From: an uncultured Oscillibacter sp.
GTDB taxonomy: Bacteria; Bacillota; Clostridia; Oscillospirales; Oscillospiraceae
Assembly: GCA_905200545.1 (NCBI GenBank)
Contig: CAJKKQ010000034.1
Coordinates: 1-22,336, forward strand
Length of the DNA stretch: 22,336 nt
Reading direction: 5' to 3'
Shown here: positions 6,774 through 13,369 of the stretch, one piece after another
Layout: every line of letters starts with the position of its first letter
Numbering within the stretch: position 1 is the stretch's first letter
Program-made: the position numbers and the translations under genes
The notes under the pieces: model-generated
Databases searched by the model: none
Seen by the model: only the letters and a program-made list of their open reading frames with translations
What the model was told of the DNA's origin: nothing

Positions 6774-7004
6774 ATGACATTGGATCAGCTTCCCATCGGC
6801 CAAGAGGCCGTGATTACCCGGGTAGGGGGACAGGGCGCCCTGCGCTGCCGTCTGCTGGACATGGGGCTCATTCCCAAAACCGCCGTCCGTGTGGAAAAGA
6901 TCGCGCCCCTGGGAGACCCCCTGGAACTGCGGGTTCGGGGCTATTCCCTGTCTTTACGCAAGGAGGACGCCCGCAACATCGACGTGGAGGTGCGTATATC
7001 ATGA
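6774..7004 (+). CDS. feoA: ferrous iron transport protein FeoA
   Basis: This 76-residue SH3-like FeoA protein (MTLDQLPIGQEAVITRVGG, LRCRLLDMGLIPKTAVRV, LELRVRGYSLSLRKEDA) has the family's typical length and the conserved RLLDMGL and G-Y-LSLR segments. FeoA is a small cytoplasmic partner of FeoB in Fe2+ uptake. GGAGGA (6761-6766) precedes the ATG by seven bases. The stop TGA overlaps the feoB start as ATGA, indicating coupling. It is the first gene of the operon under the DtxR-like palindrome. Confidence 0.95.
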   Translation: MTLDQLPIGQEAVITRVGGQGALRCRLLDMGLIPKTAVRVEKIAPLGDPLELRVRGYSLSLRKEDARNIDVEVRIS

Positions 7005-9004
7005 TCTTCGCCCTGGCCGGAAACCAAAACTGCGGCAAGACCACGCTCTTTAATCAGCTCACCGGCTCCAACCAGCATGTGGGCAACTTTCCCGGCGTCA
7101 CGGTGGATCAGAAGTCCGGCGCCATCCGGGGGCAAAAGGACTGCACGGTGGTGGATCTGCCGGGCATCTACTCCATCCGGCCCTATACCCCGGAGGAGAT
7201 CGTCACCCGGGATTTCATTCTGAATCAAAAGCCCGACGGCATCATCAATATCGTGGACGCCACCAACATTGAGCGCAACCTCTATCTGACGCTGCAGCTG
7301 CTGGAAATGCGCATCCCCATGGTACTGGCCCTCAACATGATGGACGAGGTCACCGGCAGCGGCGGCACCATCGACGTCAAGGCCATGTCCCGGGAGCTGG
7401 GCATCCCGGTGGTCCCCATCTCTGCGGCAAAGAATGAGGGTGTGGACGAACTGGTGAAAATCGCCGTCCTCACAGCCAGAGGAAAGATCCTCCCCACCGT
7501 CTACGACTTCTGCGCCCCCGGCCCAGTCCATCGGTGCATTCACGCCGTGGTTCACCAGATCGAAGACCACGCCCAGTCTGCCGGGATTCCCGTACGCTTT
7601 GCGGCCACCAAGCTGATCGAGGGCGACGAGGATATCGTCTCCCGGCTGGAACTGGATCAAAACGAGCTGGAACTCATTGAGCACAGCGTTCAGGAGATGG
7701 AAGCAGAACATGGCATGGACCGTAACGCCGCCCTGGCGGATATGCGTTACGACTTCATCGAAAAGGTCTGCGCCGGTACGGTAGTGAAATGCCGGGAATC
7801 CCGGGAGCGCCGGCGCAGCGAGGCCATCGACCGGATCGTCACCAACAAATACCTGGCCCTGCCCATCTTCTTCGGCATCATGCTGGCCATTTTCTATCTG
7901 ACTTTCAACGTGATTGGAGCAATCCTCTCCGACCTGCTGGCCGCAGGCATCGACGCTCTCACCGTTGCCGTGGACAGTGCCCTGACCGCCTACGGCCTGA
8001 ACCCGGTGGTACATAGCCTGGTGATTGACGGCGTGTTCGCGGGCGTGGGCAGTGTACTGAGCTTTTTGCCCATTATCGTGGTGCTGTTCTTCTTCCTCTC
8101 CATTCTGGAGGATACCGGCTACATGGCCCGGGTGGCCTTTGTCATGGATCAGCTGCTGCGGAAGATTGGCCTCTCCGGCCGCAGCATCGTCCCCATGCTC
8201 ATCGGTTTTGGCTGCTCCGTCCCCGCCATCATGTCCACCCGGACGCTGGCCTCGGAGCGGGACCGCCGGATGACCATTCTCCTGACGCCCTTTATGAGCT
8301 GCTCCGCCAAGATCCCCATTTACGCGGTGTTTTCCGCCGCTTTCTTTCCCCAAGCTGCGCCTCTGGTAATGATCGGGCTGTATCTTCTGGGGATCCTGGT
8401 GGGCATCGTGGCAGCCAAGGTGCTGGGCGCCACCGCCTTCCGGGGCAATCCCGTCCCCTTTGTCATGGAATTGCCCAACTATCGTTTTCCCTCCGCCCGC
8501 AGCGTGGGACAGCTGTGCTGGGATAAAGCCAAGGACTTTTTGACCCGGGCTTTCACCATCATCTTCGTGGCCACCATCATCGTCTGGTTCCTCCAGACCT
8601 TCGACACCCGGCTCAATGTGGTGACGAACAGTGCCGACAGCCTGCTGGCTGCAGTGGGTACCATTCTGGCTCCCCTCTTCGCCCCCCTGGGCTTCGGGGA
8701 CTGGCGGGTCTCCACCGCCCTCATCACCGGCTTCATTGCCAAGGAGTCTGTCATCTCCACCCTGGGGATCCTCACCGGCAGCGGCGCCGATGTCACTTCC
8801 GCTGCTCTGGGTACCCTCTTCACCCCTGTGACCGCCGGGAGCTTCCTGGTGTTCACGCTGCTCTACACCCCTTGCGTTGCCGCCATCTCCGCAGTGAAAC
8901 GGGAGCTGGGCTCCGGCTGGAAGGCCGCCGGGGTGGCGCTGAGCCAGTGTGTGATTGCCTGGATTGTATCCTTCCTGGCCTATCACCTGCTGTCTCTGGT
9001 CTAA
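7001..9004 (+). CDS. feoB: ferrous iron transporter B, GTP-driven
   Basis: The 667-residue protein has the N-terminal G domain with G1 GNQNCGKT (7-14), G2 T34 in PGVTV, G3 DLPG (52-55), G4 NMMD (112-115) and G5 SAAK (141-144). A helical GDI-like region follows. From about residue 285 the membrane part contains two Gate repeats with the conserved cysteines in FGCSVPAIMSTRTL and MSCSAKIPIYA. It moves Fe2+ into the cell. At 667 residues it is shorter than the E. coli protein (773) but within the range of clostridial FeoB. It lies between feoA (4-bp overlap) and a Cys-rich small partner, an intact three-gene feo operon. Confidence 0.97.
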   Translation: MIFALAGNQNCGKTTLFNQLTGSNQHVGNFPGVTVDQKSGAIRGQKDCTVVDLPGIYSIRPYTPEEIVTRDFILNQKPDGIINIVDATNIERNLYLTLQLLEMRIPMVLALNMMDEVTGSGGTIDVKAMSRELGIPVVPISAAKNEGVDELVKIAVLTARGKILPTVYDFCAPGPVHRCIHAVVHQIEDHAQSAGIPVRFAATKLIEGDEDIVSRLELDQNELELIEHSVQEMEAEHGMDRNAALADMRYDFIEKVCAGTVVKCRESRERRRSEAIDRIVTNKYLALPIFFGIMLAIFYLTFNVIGAILSDLLAAGIDALTVAVDSALTAYGLNPVVHSLVIDGVFAGVGSVLSFLPIIVVLFFFLSILEDTGYMARVAFVMDQLLRKIGLSGRSIVPMLIGFGCSVPAIMSTRTLASERDRRMTILLTPFMSCSAKIPIYAVFSAAFFPQAAPLVMIGLYLLGILVGIVAAKVLGATAFRGNPVPFVMELPNYRFPSARSVGQLCWDKAKDFLTRAFTIIFVATIIVWFLQTFDTRLNVVTNSADSLLAAVGTILAPLFAPLGFGDWRVSTALITGFIAKESVISTLGILTGSGADVTSAALGTLFTPVTAGSFLVFTLLYTPCVAAISAVKRELGSGWKAAGVALSQCVIAWIVSFLAYHLLSLV

Positions 9005-9018
9005 AGGAGGATGATTGT

Positions 9019-9144
9019 ATGGAACTGATCATACTCGCTCTTTTGGGTATTTGGCTGGCCCTTGCCCTGCGCGCCTGTGCCAGGCACAAAACAGGGTGCA
9101 GCGGCAACTGCGCCCGCTGCTCAGGCTGCAGCCAAAAGCGATAA
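9019..9144 (+). CDS. FeoB-associated Cys-rich membrane protein
   Basis: This 41-residue protein is one hydrophobic helix (residues 2-17) followed by a short tail with C20, C27, C31, C34 and C37 (TGCSGNCARCSGCSQKR). That is the FeoB-associated Cys-rich membrane protein layout, found after feoB in many Firmicutes. It may handle iron at the membrane or stabilise FeoB, but its role is unproven. AAAGGAGG at 9003-9010 directly follows the feoB stop, eight bases before the ATG. It is too short for usual gene-length cut-offs. Confidence 0.9.
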   Translation: MELIILALLGIWLALALRACARHKTGCSGNCARCSGCSQKR

Positions 9145-9147
9145 AAG

Positions 9148-9192
9148 GACTCCCCCGCGCCGGTACTGTCCGGTACGGGGGAGTCTTTTTTT
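9148..9192. terminator. bidirectional terminator between feo operon and thiT
   Basis: GGACTCCCCCG (9147-9157) pairs with CGGGGGAGTC (9176-9185), with a smaller CCGG/CCGG pairing inside the loop, and is followed by seven T. The T-run reaches the thiT stop codon. On the other strand the stem is followed by CTTTTATC, so it can end both converging units. Confidence 0.9.
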
Positions 9193-9853
9193 ACTGTGCT
9201 GCCTGCTTCTTCACCCGCTCCAGGGCGGATGCCACGGCAGGGACCCGGATGACGATGACGGTGAGGATGCCCTCCACCAACAGGTAGCTGTAATTGTACA
9301 CGATGGGATAGACCGCCTTGAGAGACTGGGGAAAGTTCTCCGGCATATAGTCCATCCAGTAGAGGTACCCACCCAGAGAGTGGAAGAATCCCCGGGCGAA
9401 AACCGCTGCGATATATCCCCATAGCAATCCGTTTTTCCGGTTGCGGAAAAGGCCGGAAATGCCCAGGGCCCCAAAGGCAAAGACATAGTCGCAGCACACC
9501 TGGAAGAGCGTCAGGAAGTAAGGCTCCTGCAAAAATTGCAGTATCCCGTAGGCAAGACCCACCAGAACACCGGTCTTGATGCCGTACCAGTTGCCCACCA
9601 GCACAATGAAGAGCATGCTCAAAAGGGTCACAGACCCGCCGTAGGGCATCTGGGGGATGGGCTTGATGTAGGATGTCACAAAGGCCAGCGCCAGCGCCAT
9701 GGCGCAGAAAGCCAGGTGCCGGGCGCTCATGCCCTTGCGCGCTCCGCCGCCGGAGAGGGCCAACCCCACCAGCAGAAAGGCCGCCAGCAGTCCGATGTTC
9801 ACCGCATATCCCGCGGTGGTGAGACCGCCCTCACCGTTTACAAACCATTCCAT
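9191..9853 (-). CDS. thiT: ECF transporter S component, thiamine-specific (ThiT)
   Basis: The 220-residue integral membrane protein has about six helices. Segments typical of ThiT are FVTSYIKPIPQMPYGGSVTLLSMLFIVLVG, LAYGILQFLQEPYFL and the WMDYMPENFPQSLKAVYPIVYNYSYLLVEG stretch near the C-terminus, where thiamine-binding aromatic and polar residues lie. It captures thiamine and works with an ECF energising module (EcfA/A'/T), not encoded here. The ATG at 9853 has AGGAGG (9860-9865) upstream; a longer frame extending to 9934 runs into the terminator of the riboswitch and is not coding. The TPP riboswitch upstream independently supports thiamine specificity. Confidence 0.93.
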   Translation of the reverse strand: MEWFVNGEGGLTTAGYAVNIGLLAAFLLVGLALSGGGARKGMSARHLAFCAMALALAFVTSYIKPIPQMPYGGSVTLLSMLFIVLVGNWYGIKTGVLVGLAYGILQFLQEPYFLTLFQVCCDYVFAFGALGISGLFRNRKNGLLWGYIAAVFARGFFHSLGGYLYWMDYMPENFPQSLKAVYPIVYNYSYLLVEGILTVIVIRVPAVASALERVKKQAAQ

Positions 9854-9901
9854 GAATATTCCTCCTTTTGTTCTGACCGCGAGCCGGGTCTCTCCGGCAG
9901 C

Positions 9902-9931
9902 AAAAACGCCCTTCCAATCCAGGAAGGGCGT
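9902..9931 (-). terminator. riboswitch-controlled terminator in the thiT leader
   Basis: On the minus strand ACGCCCTTCC, loop TGGATT, GGAAGGGCGT is a perfect 10-bp stem followed by TTTTGC. It lies between the TPP aptamer and the thiT ribosome site, so TPP binding would favour premature termination. An adjoining TGCGGA/TCCGCA hairpin at 9934-9949 is a candidate part of the switch. Confidence 0.85.
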
Positions 9932-9954
9932 CATGCGGAGCGATCCGCAGCAGA

Positions 9955-10053
9955 TGTATGATGACTCCCTACGTTGGCATTACCCAAATCAGGTTCACAC
10001 GGGTCGAAGTTTTTCAACTTCCTCTCAGCCTGTACCACAAGCTCCCCAGCTCA
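9955..10053 (-). promoter_or_regulatory. TPP (thiamin pyrophosphate) riboswitch, THI element
   Basis: On the minus strand the conserved parts occur in order: GCTGGGGAGC near the 5' end (10041-10052), GGCTGAGAGG (about 10022-10031), GACCC, GAACCTGATTTGGGTAATGC (9976-9995) and CAACGTAGGGAGTC near the 3' end (9961-9974). These match the CUGAGA, GAACCUGAU, GGUAAUGCC and CGUAGGGA consensus blocks of the THI box. It precedes thiT, so the cell reduces thiamine uptake when TPP is plentiful. Confidence 0.97.
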
Positions 10054-10075
10054 CAATCTATGAAATTGTATGGGT

Positions 10076-10104
10076 ATTTTACCTGTTTCCCGTTAAAATT
10101 GCAA
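10076..10104 (-). promoter_or_regulatory. promoter of the thiT transcript
   Basis: On the minus strand TTGCAA (10099-10104), 17 bases, then TAAAAT (10076-10081), placed about 20 bases upstream of the TPP aptamer and immediately after the corA stop codon. Confidence 0.7.
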
Positions 10105-10110
10105 GACCTC

Positions 10111-10974
10111 TTACAGCCATTTCTTCCGTTTGAACCAGTATATCAGCCCGGCCACGATCACCACGCCCAAGACTACCATCACCGGGTAGCCGTACCGCCA
10201 GTGGAGCTCCGGCATATAGGTGAAATTCATGCCGTACCACCCCGTCAGCAGCGTCAGGGGCAAAAACACCGCCGTCACCACGGTAAAGACCTTCATAAGG
10301 TCGTTCTGCCGGATGGACAGCTGGGACTGATAGGCCTCCCGGAGATGGGCCACAGACTCCCGCAGGGCCTGGACGCTGTTGAGGTACCGCTCCGTCCGGT
10401 TGCCCAAATTTGCAAAGCGGCGGGCCTGTTCCCGCTGCAGCAGGCCGTTCTCATTTTCCGCCAGCTCCCGGAAGATGGAATCCAGCTGCTCGTAGTACCG
10501 CCGCAGCCGCAGCAGTTCCCGCCGCCAGGTCACCACCTTTTCCAGGCAGGTGTCGTCATCCCGGGAGAGGACGGCCTCCTCCCCCTGAACGATCTCCCCT
10601 TCCAGCTGATCCAGATGATCCATATCCCCGTTCAGCAGCCGGGCAAAGAAGCGGTAGAGCCGCTGGGGGTGGGAAAGATTCTGCTCCTCCTCCAGGCCGG
10701 AAAAGATCTCCCGGGCCCGCCGGAGTCCCCGCTCCTCCTCACAAAAGCAAAGGAGATGCTCCCGATCCAGATACAGCAAAAAGCGGGAATCCTCCGTCCA
10801 GTCGCTGTGGACATCGTACCAGTCAAAGGCAATGAGGTCAAACTCCTCAAAGCCCTCAAAGGCCTCACTCTGGCCCTCATGGAGATGCCGGGAGACCCGT
10901 TCGTCCATGTAGGCCGTCATCTCCCCCAGGCGGGAGAGGGGCAGTACCACTTCCATCAAGCCGCTTCCTTTCAC
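10111..10974 (-). CDS. CorA family divalent cation (Mg2+) transporter
   Basis: The 287-residue protein has a cytoplasmic alpha/beta head, a long charged helix (about 120-235) and two C-terminal helices (about 229-247 and 263-281). The GMN signature is at 248-250 (WYGMNFTYMP), and a basic tail FKRKKWL ends the protein. CorA pentamers carry Mg2+ (or Co2+, Ni2+, Zn2+) across the membrane. GTG at 10974 overlaps the TGA of the preceding gene as GTGA and has GGAGG close by; ATG at 10956 with AAAGGAAG is an alternative giving 281 residues. It ends an operon led by a membrane-anchored XRE regulator. Its cation is not determinable from sequence. Confidence 0.92.
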   Translation of the reverse strand: MKGSGLMEVVLPLSRLGEMTAYMDERVSRHLHEGQSEAFEGFEEFDLIAFDWYDVHSDWTEDSRFLLYLDREHLLCFCEEERGLRRAREIFSGLEEEQNLSHPQRLYRFFARLLNGDMDHLDQLEGEIVQGEEAVLSRDDDTCLEKVVTWRRELLRLRRYYEQLDSIFRELAENENGLLQREQARRFANLGNRTERYLNSVQALRESVAHLREAYQSQLSIRQNDLMKVFTVVTAVFLPLTLLTGWYGMNFTYMPELHWRYGYPVMVVLGVVIVAGLIYWFKRKKWL

Positions 10975-11534
10975 AGTTCCTCCTGCAGCGGGGGCAGCGC
11001 CTCATAGAGCTTCCTGGATCGCCACACCGCCACCAAAAAGAGGATGATACCAACCAGCCCCGCCAAAATGCACACCACCGCCAAAGCAGCAGCCAGGCTC
11101 CAGAGCGCAAGTCCCATCAGCTGGATGGCATAGACAGCAATCTGTGTTACCAACAGCACCATCCAGGCCTGATACATGGCGGCAGTATTCAAGCTTGCCT
11201 GCCGGTGCTCCTCCGCTTCCCGGAGGCCCTGGATCACGCCCCAGGCGATGTACAGCTCCACAGCCGATGCAACGATCCCAAGCAGGACACTGATCCAGCT
11301 TCCGGTACTCACCCCCAGCAGGTCTCCAATCCAGATTAACGCAGTGTAGATACCCAGGCCCACGGCAAAGGGTGGGAGGGCCGAAAAACGTTTGCTCTCG
11401 CATTCCAGCTCTTCAACCCCCCGGTACAGCAGCCAGCACCCCACAAAATCCGGCAACACATTGAGGGTATGCTGGTTGACGGTGAGGTTAAAATTCAAAA
11501 ACAGGAAGAAAAATCCCCAGAATATATTTTTCAC
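10971..11534 (-). CDS. multi-pass membrane protein, unknown function
   Basis: This 187-residue protein begins MKNIFWGFFFLFLNFNLTVNQHTLNVLPDFVGCWLLYRG and has about five hydrophobic segments (roughly 3-18, 25-40, 52-75, 80-102, 120-175 as two). I do not recognise a named family with certainty; the opening with 'NVLPDFVGCWLLYRGVEEL' resembles uncharacterised membrane proteins of Clostridia. The start is GTG at 11534, overlapping the preceding small gene's TGA as GTGA, with GGAGGAGG upstream. The stop overlaps corA in the same way. It is therefore tightly coupled on both sides, and a role linked to CorA or to the membrane-bound XRE regulator is plausible but not shown. Confidence 0.8.
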   Translation of the reverse strand: MKNIFWGFFFLFLNFNLTVNQHTLNVLPDFVGCWLLYRGVEELECESKRFSALPPFAVGLGIYTALIWIGDLLGVSTGSWISVLLGIVASAVELYIAWGVIQGLREAEEHRQASLNTAAMYQAWMVLLVTQIAVYAIQLMGLALWSLAAALAVVCILAGLVGIILFLVAVWRSRKLYEALPPLQEEL

Positions 11535-11680
11535 GGCGCTTCCTCCTCCCGCTTTACTTTCTCCGCATACCGCTTTCCATAGTGGAGCACCAACACGCCC
11601 GCCACGATCTTCAATGCCGCATACAGCACCGGAATCAGGAGCAGCGTACCCATTCCCAGAGCGCCTCCTACAATACTCAA
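11531..11680 (-). CDS. 49-residue small membrane protein
   Basis: Between the XRE gene and the membrane protein gene lies a small frame read as SIVGGALGMGTLLLIPVLYA after its initiator. It starts at TTG 11680 with AAGGAGGAGAG at 11684-11694, or alternatively at ATG 11653 with GGAGG ten bases upstream (40 residues). It has one hydrophobic stretch (about residues 6-34), then a charged tail (HYGKRYAEKVKREEEAP). Its TGA overlaps the next gene's GTG by four bases, and the XRE stop is 14 bases before it, so it fills the gap exactly as a coupled gene would. I do not recognise the family. Confidence 0.7.
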   Translation of the reverse strand: MSIVGGALGMGTLLLIPVLYAALKIVAGVLVLHYGKRYAEKVKREEEAP

Positions 11681-11694
11681 GATTCTCTCCTCCT

Positions 11695-12099
11695 TCACCA
11701 AAACATAAAATTCAAAACGCCCACTCCCATCAGCAGCAGCGTCACCAGATCCAGCACTCCCCAGGCGACAAGCACCCAGCCCAGGAGGTATCCTTTGGTC
11801 TTGGCCAGGTAACCCAGCCGGTCCAGCACATCGCCTTCCCGTCTGTCCGCCCGGCGGGATGTCCCACCGCCGGCGGGCGTCGCTTCCTGCCGGGACTGCT
11901 CCGGCTGGGGCCGCAGCAGATAGTCCGTAGTGACGCCGAAGAGTTCTGCCAGAGCGATGACCTTGTCCGTCTCCGGCATGGTCTCATCCCGCTCCCAGCG
12001 GGATACCGCCTGCCGGCTGACCCCCAGCTTCTCCGCCAGGGCATCCTGGCTCATGCCTGCCCGCTGGCGCAGGCGCTGTAATTTCTCTCCAAATGTCAT
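11695..12099 (-). CDS. XRE-family regulator with C-terminal membrane anchor
   Basis: This 134-residue protein has a Cro/CI-type HTH at about residues 5-60 (FGEKLQRLRQRAGMSQDALAEKLGVSRQAVSRWERDETMPETDKVIALAELFGVTTDYLL). A charged Q/R/G-rich linker (about 62-92) follows, and a hydrophobic C-terminus (about 105-134, GYLLGWVLVAWGVLDLVTLLLMGVGVLNFMFW) can cross the membrane once or twice. The ATG at 12099 has AAAGGAG nearby. It leads an operon with three membrane proteins including CorA, so it may sense a membrane or ion state and control its own operon. The signal is unknown. Membrane-tethered XRE proteins are known in Firmicutes but are poorly studied. Confidence 0.88.
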   Translation of the reverse strand: MTFGEKLQRLRQRAGMSQDALAEKLGVSRQAVSRWERDETMPETDKVIALAELFGVTTDYLLRPQPEQSRQEATPAGGGTSRRADRREGDVLDRLGYLAKTKGYLLGWVLVAWGVLDLVTLLLMGVGVLNFMFW

Positions 12100-12253
12100 G
12101 GTGCTTCTCCTTTATTTTGATGCACACATCTTACCAAACCGGCAGGTGGCAGTCCAGCAACCCGCCGCAGAACTTCCGCAATCTGAAGTTGCGGTGCCGT
12201 CTTTCTGTCCCCCAGCATATCATACCAGGCCGTATGGACACAAGAAAAATCAA

Positions 12254-12283
12254 AGGATCGGATCCGCAATCGGATCCGATCCT
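12254..12283 (-). terminator. perfect 13-bp inverted repeat, terminator-like, after the 65-residue gene
   Basis: AGGATCGGATCCG (12254-12266), CAAT, CGGATCCGATCCT (12271-12283) is a perfect 13-bp dyad. On the minus strand it follows the stop codon at 12301 by 17 bases and is followed by TTTGATTTTTCTTG. It is thus probably the terminator of the SLOG/hypothetical unit. Confidence 0.7.
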
Positions 12284-12300
12284 AAACGCAATCTGTTCTT

Positions 12301-12498
12301 TTATGCCTGCAGCCGCTGAGCTTCCTTGCGCTCCAGCGCACACAGGGCAGCCGCCGGCGTCATGCACAGCTTGTCCACCGCCTCATAGAGCCTTTGGTAG
12401 AGCACCCGGTTCCCTCCAGCCAGGACCACAGCCCGATCCAGCAGTTCTCCGGTATAGCCCGCCGTCTCCAGCTTTTTCATATACGGCGTGATATTCAT
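12301..12498 (-). CDS. 65-residue hypothetical protein
   Basis: The frame begins MNITPYMKKLETAGYTGELL and continues through ALVLAGGNR-like helical sequence to ERKEAQRLQA. It looks like a small, soluble, mainly helical protein without signal peptide or clear motif. Support is moderate: GGAGGGCGGTGGAGAG precedes the ATG at 12498, a strong hairpin follows its stop, and it lies 90 bases after the SLOG gene on the same strand. I recognise no family. Confidence 0.6.
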   Translation of the reverse strand: MNITPYMKKLETAGYTGELLDRAVVLAGGNRVLYQRLYEAVDKLCMTPAAALCALERKEAQRLQA

Positions 12499-12588
12499 CT
12501 CTCCACCGCCCTCCTCTTTCCCTTATAGGATACTCTGTCAGCAAGGCGGCCCGCTATCAATCTTTTGTAAAATCGTGTTAATTTCCTG

Positions 12589-13101
12589 TTAAGTTTCCTT
12601 TGTAATGGGCAAGTCCACAATCTGCAGTCCCTGCCGCATGGCGTACTCCAGGGTATAACGGGTCCCACCCGGGGAGCCATCAAAAGCGGCGATCAAAAGA
12701 GACGCATGATCCACCATATACCGGTCCCGGCGCTGCATACAACTGGAGGTATATCGATCCGACACCAGGGTCTCGAAATCACAGGCACCCACCAGGCGCT
12801 CATACCGCGTCCGCTGATCCGGAGGCCATCCCTCAGCCTGTGTCGGACAGGGGATCGCCGCCTCCACCGTCACGTCCGGATGGCGGCTGCGCAGCGCCAG
12901 CACTGCCTCACAGAAATACAGATCACACCCCTGGGCCATCCCGCACAGGAAATGACGGTAGCCCTCCTGGTAAGCTGCCTCCACCGCGTCGTCAATGCGC
13001 CGCTTCAGGGAGATGCACCCGGGGTCCTCCTCCCGATACCGCCAGGGCAGCTTGCCGGGACGGTGCCCGGTAAAACAGCACGCAGACTGCCTTCCCCGCA
13101 T
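12589..13101 (-). CDS. SLOG family protein (DUF1273 / YpsA-like)
   Basis: The 170-residue protein begins MRGRQSACCFTGHRPGKLPW, the typical opening of the DUF1273/YpsA branch of the SLOG (Rossmann-like) superfamily. Other landmarks are GMAQGCDLYFCEAVLAL (about 53-69), AAIPCPTQAEGW and LLIAAFDGSPGGTRYTLEYA near the end. SLOG proteins are predicted to bind nucleotide-derived ligands; B. subtilis YpsA affects cell division, but that cannot be transferred safely. The ATG at 13101 has GGAGG (13108-13112) upstream and a strong promoter. Upstream in-frame codons lie within the promoter and are not used. Confidence 0.88.
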   Translation of the reverse strand: MRGRQSACCFTGHRPGKLPWRYREEDPGCISLKRRIDDAVEAAYQEGYRHFLCGMAQGCDLYFCEAVLALRSRHPDVTVEAAIPCPTQAEGWPPDQRTRYERLVGACDFETLVSDRYTSSCMQRRDRYMVDHASLLIAAFDGSPGGTRYTLEYAMRQGLQIVDLPITKET

Positions 13102-13134
13102 GATACCGCCTCCTCTCTCCGGAGATATGGTTTC

Positions 13135-13163
13135 AGTATAGAACAACCGTTCTCTCTTGTAAA
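13135..13163 (-). promoter_or_regulatory. sigma-A-type promoter of the SLOG gene
   Basis: On the minus strand TTTACA (13158-13163), 17 bases, TATACT (13135-13140), about 34 bases upstream of the ATG at 13101. Confidence 0.75.
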
Positions 13164-13250
13164 GGAAAAGCCACGAGATTTTTTCCAAAAGGATGTATGA
13201 GATACCTCCCGTTTTACACAAACTTATCACAGGCTTAACTCCAGTGCGCC

Positions 13251-13278
13251 TTTGCCGGAACGCAATCTATGCTATACT
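13251..13278 (+). promoter_or_regulatory. extended -10 promoter of ppx-ppk
   Basis: TATACT (13273-13278) is preceded by TG at 13270-13271, and TTTGCC (13251-13256) lies 16 bases upstream as a weak -35. Transcription would begin near 13285, giving a leader of about 85 bases. Confidence 0.55.
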
Positions 13279-13280
13279 GT

Positions 13281-13357
13281 CGGAGAAATCTCTCCGGGCT
13301 CCAAATGCCCGGTTCCCGCGGCACACTCCCGGCTGCCCATCGGCTGGAGTGGGCCGC
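13281..13357 (+). promoter_or_regulatory. structured 5' leader of ppx-ppk, three hairpins
   Basis: CGGAGA (13281-13286) pairs with TCTCCG (13291-13296). CCGGGC (13294-13299) pairs with GCCCGG (13307-13312) and shares three bases with the first stem, so the two compete. GCGGCaCACTCC (13318-13329) pairs with GGAGTGgGCCGC (13346-13357), eleven pairs with one A-G mismatch. There is no U-run, so it is not a normal terminator. I know no matching riboswitch class. Confidence 0.55.
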
Positions 13358-13369
13358 TGAAATCTGTTT

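Noticed and set aside
6941..8986. 681-codon open frame on the minus strand opposite feoB
   Set aside because: It has a His/Gly/Gln/Asp-rich composition without domains, no ribosome site, and lies wholly opposite a clear feoB. It is a by-product of high GC3.
9854..9934. 27-codon N-terminal extension of thiT
   Set aside because: It would be read through the riboswitch terminator and the ribosome site; AGGAGG before ATG 9853 fixes the start.
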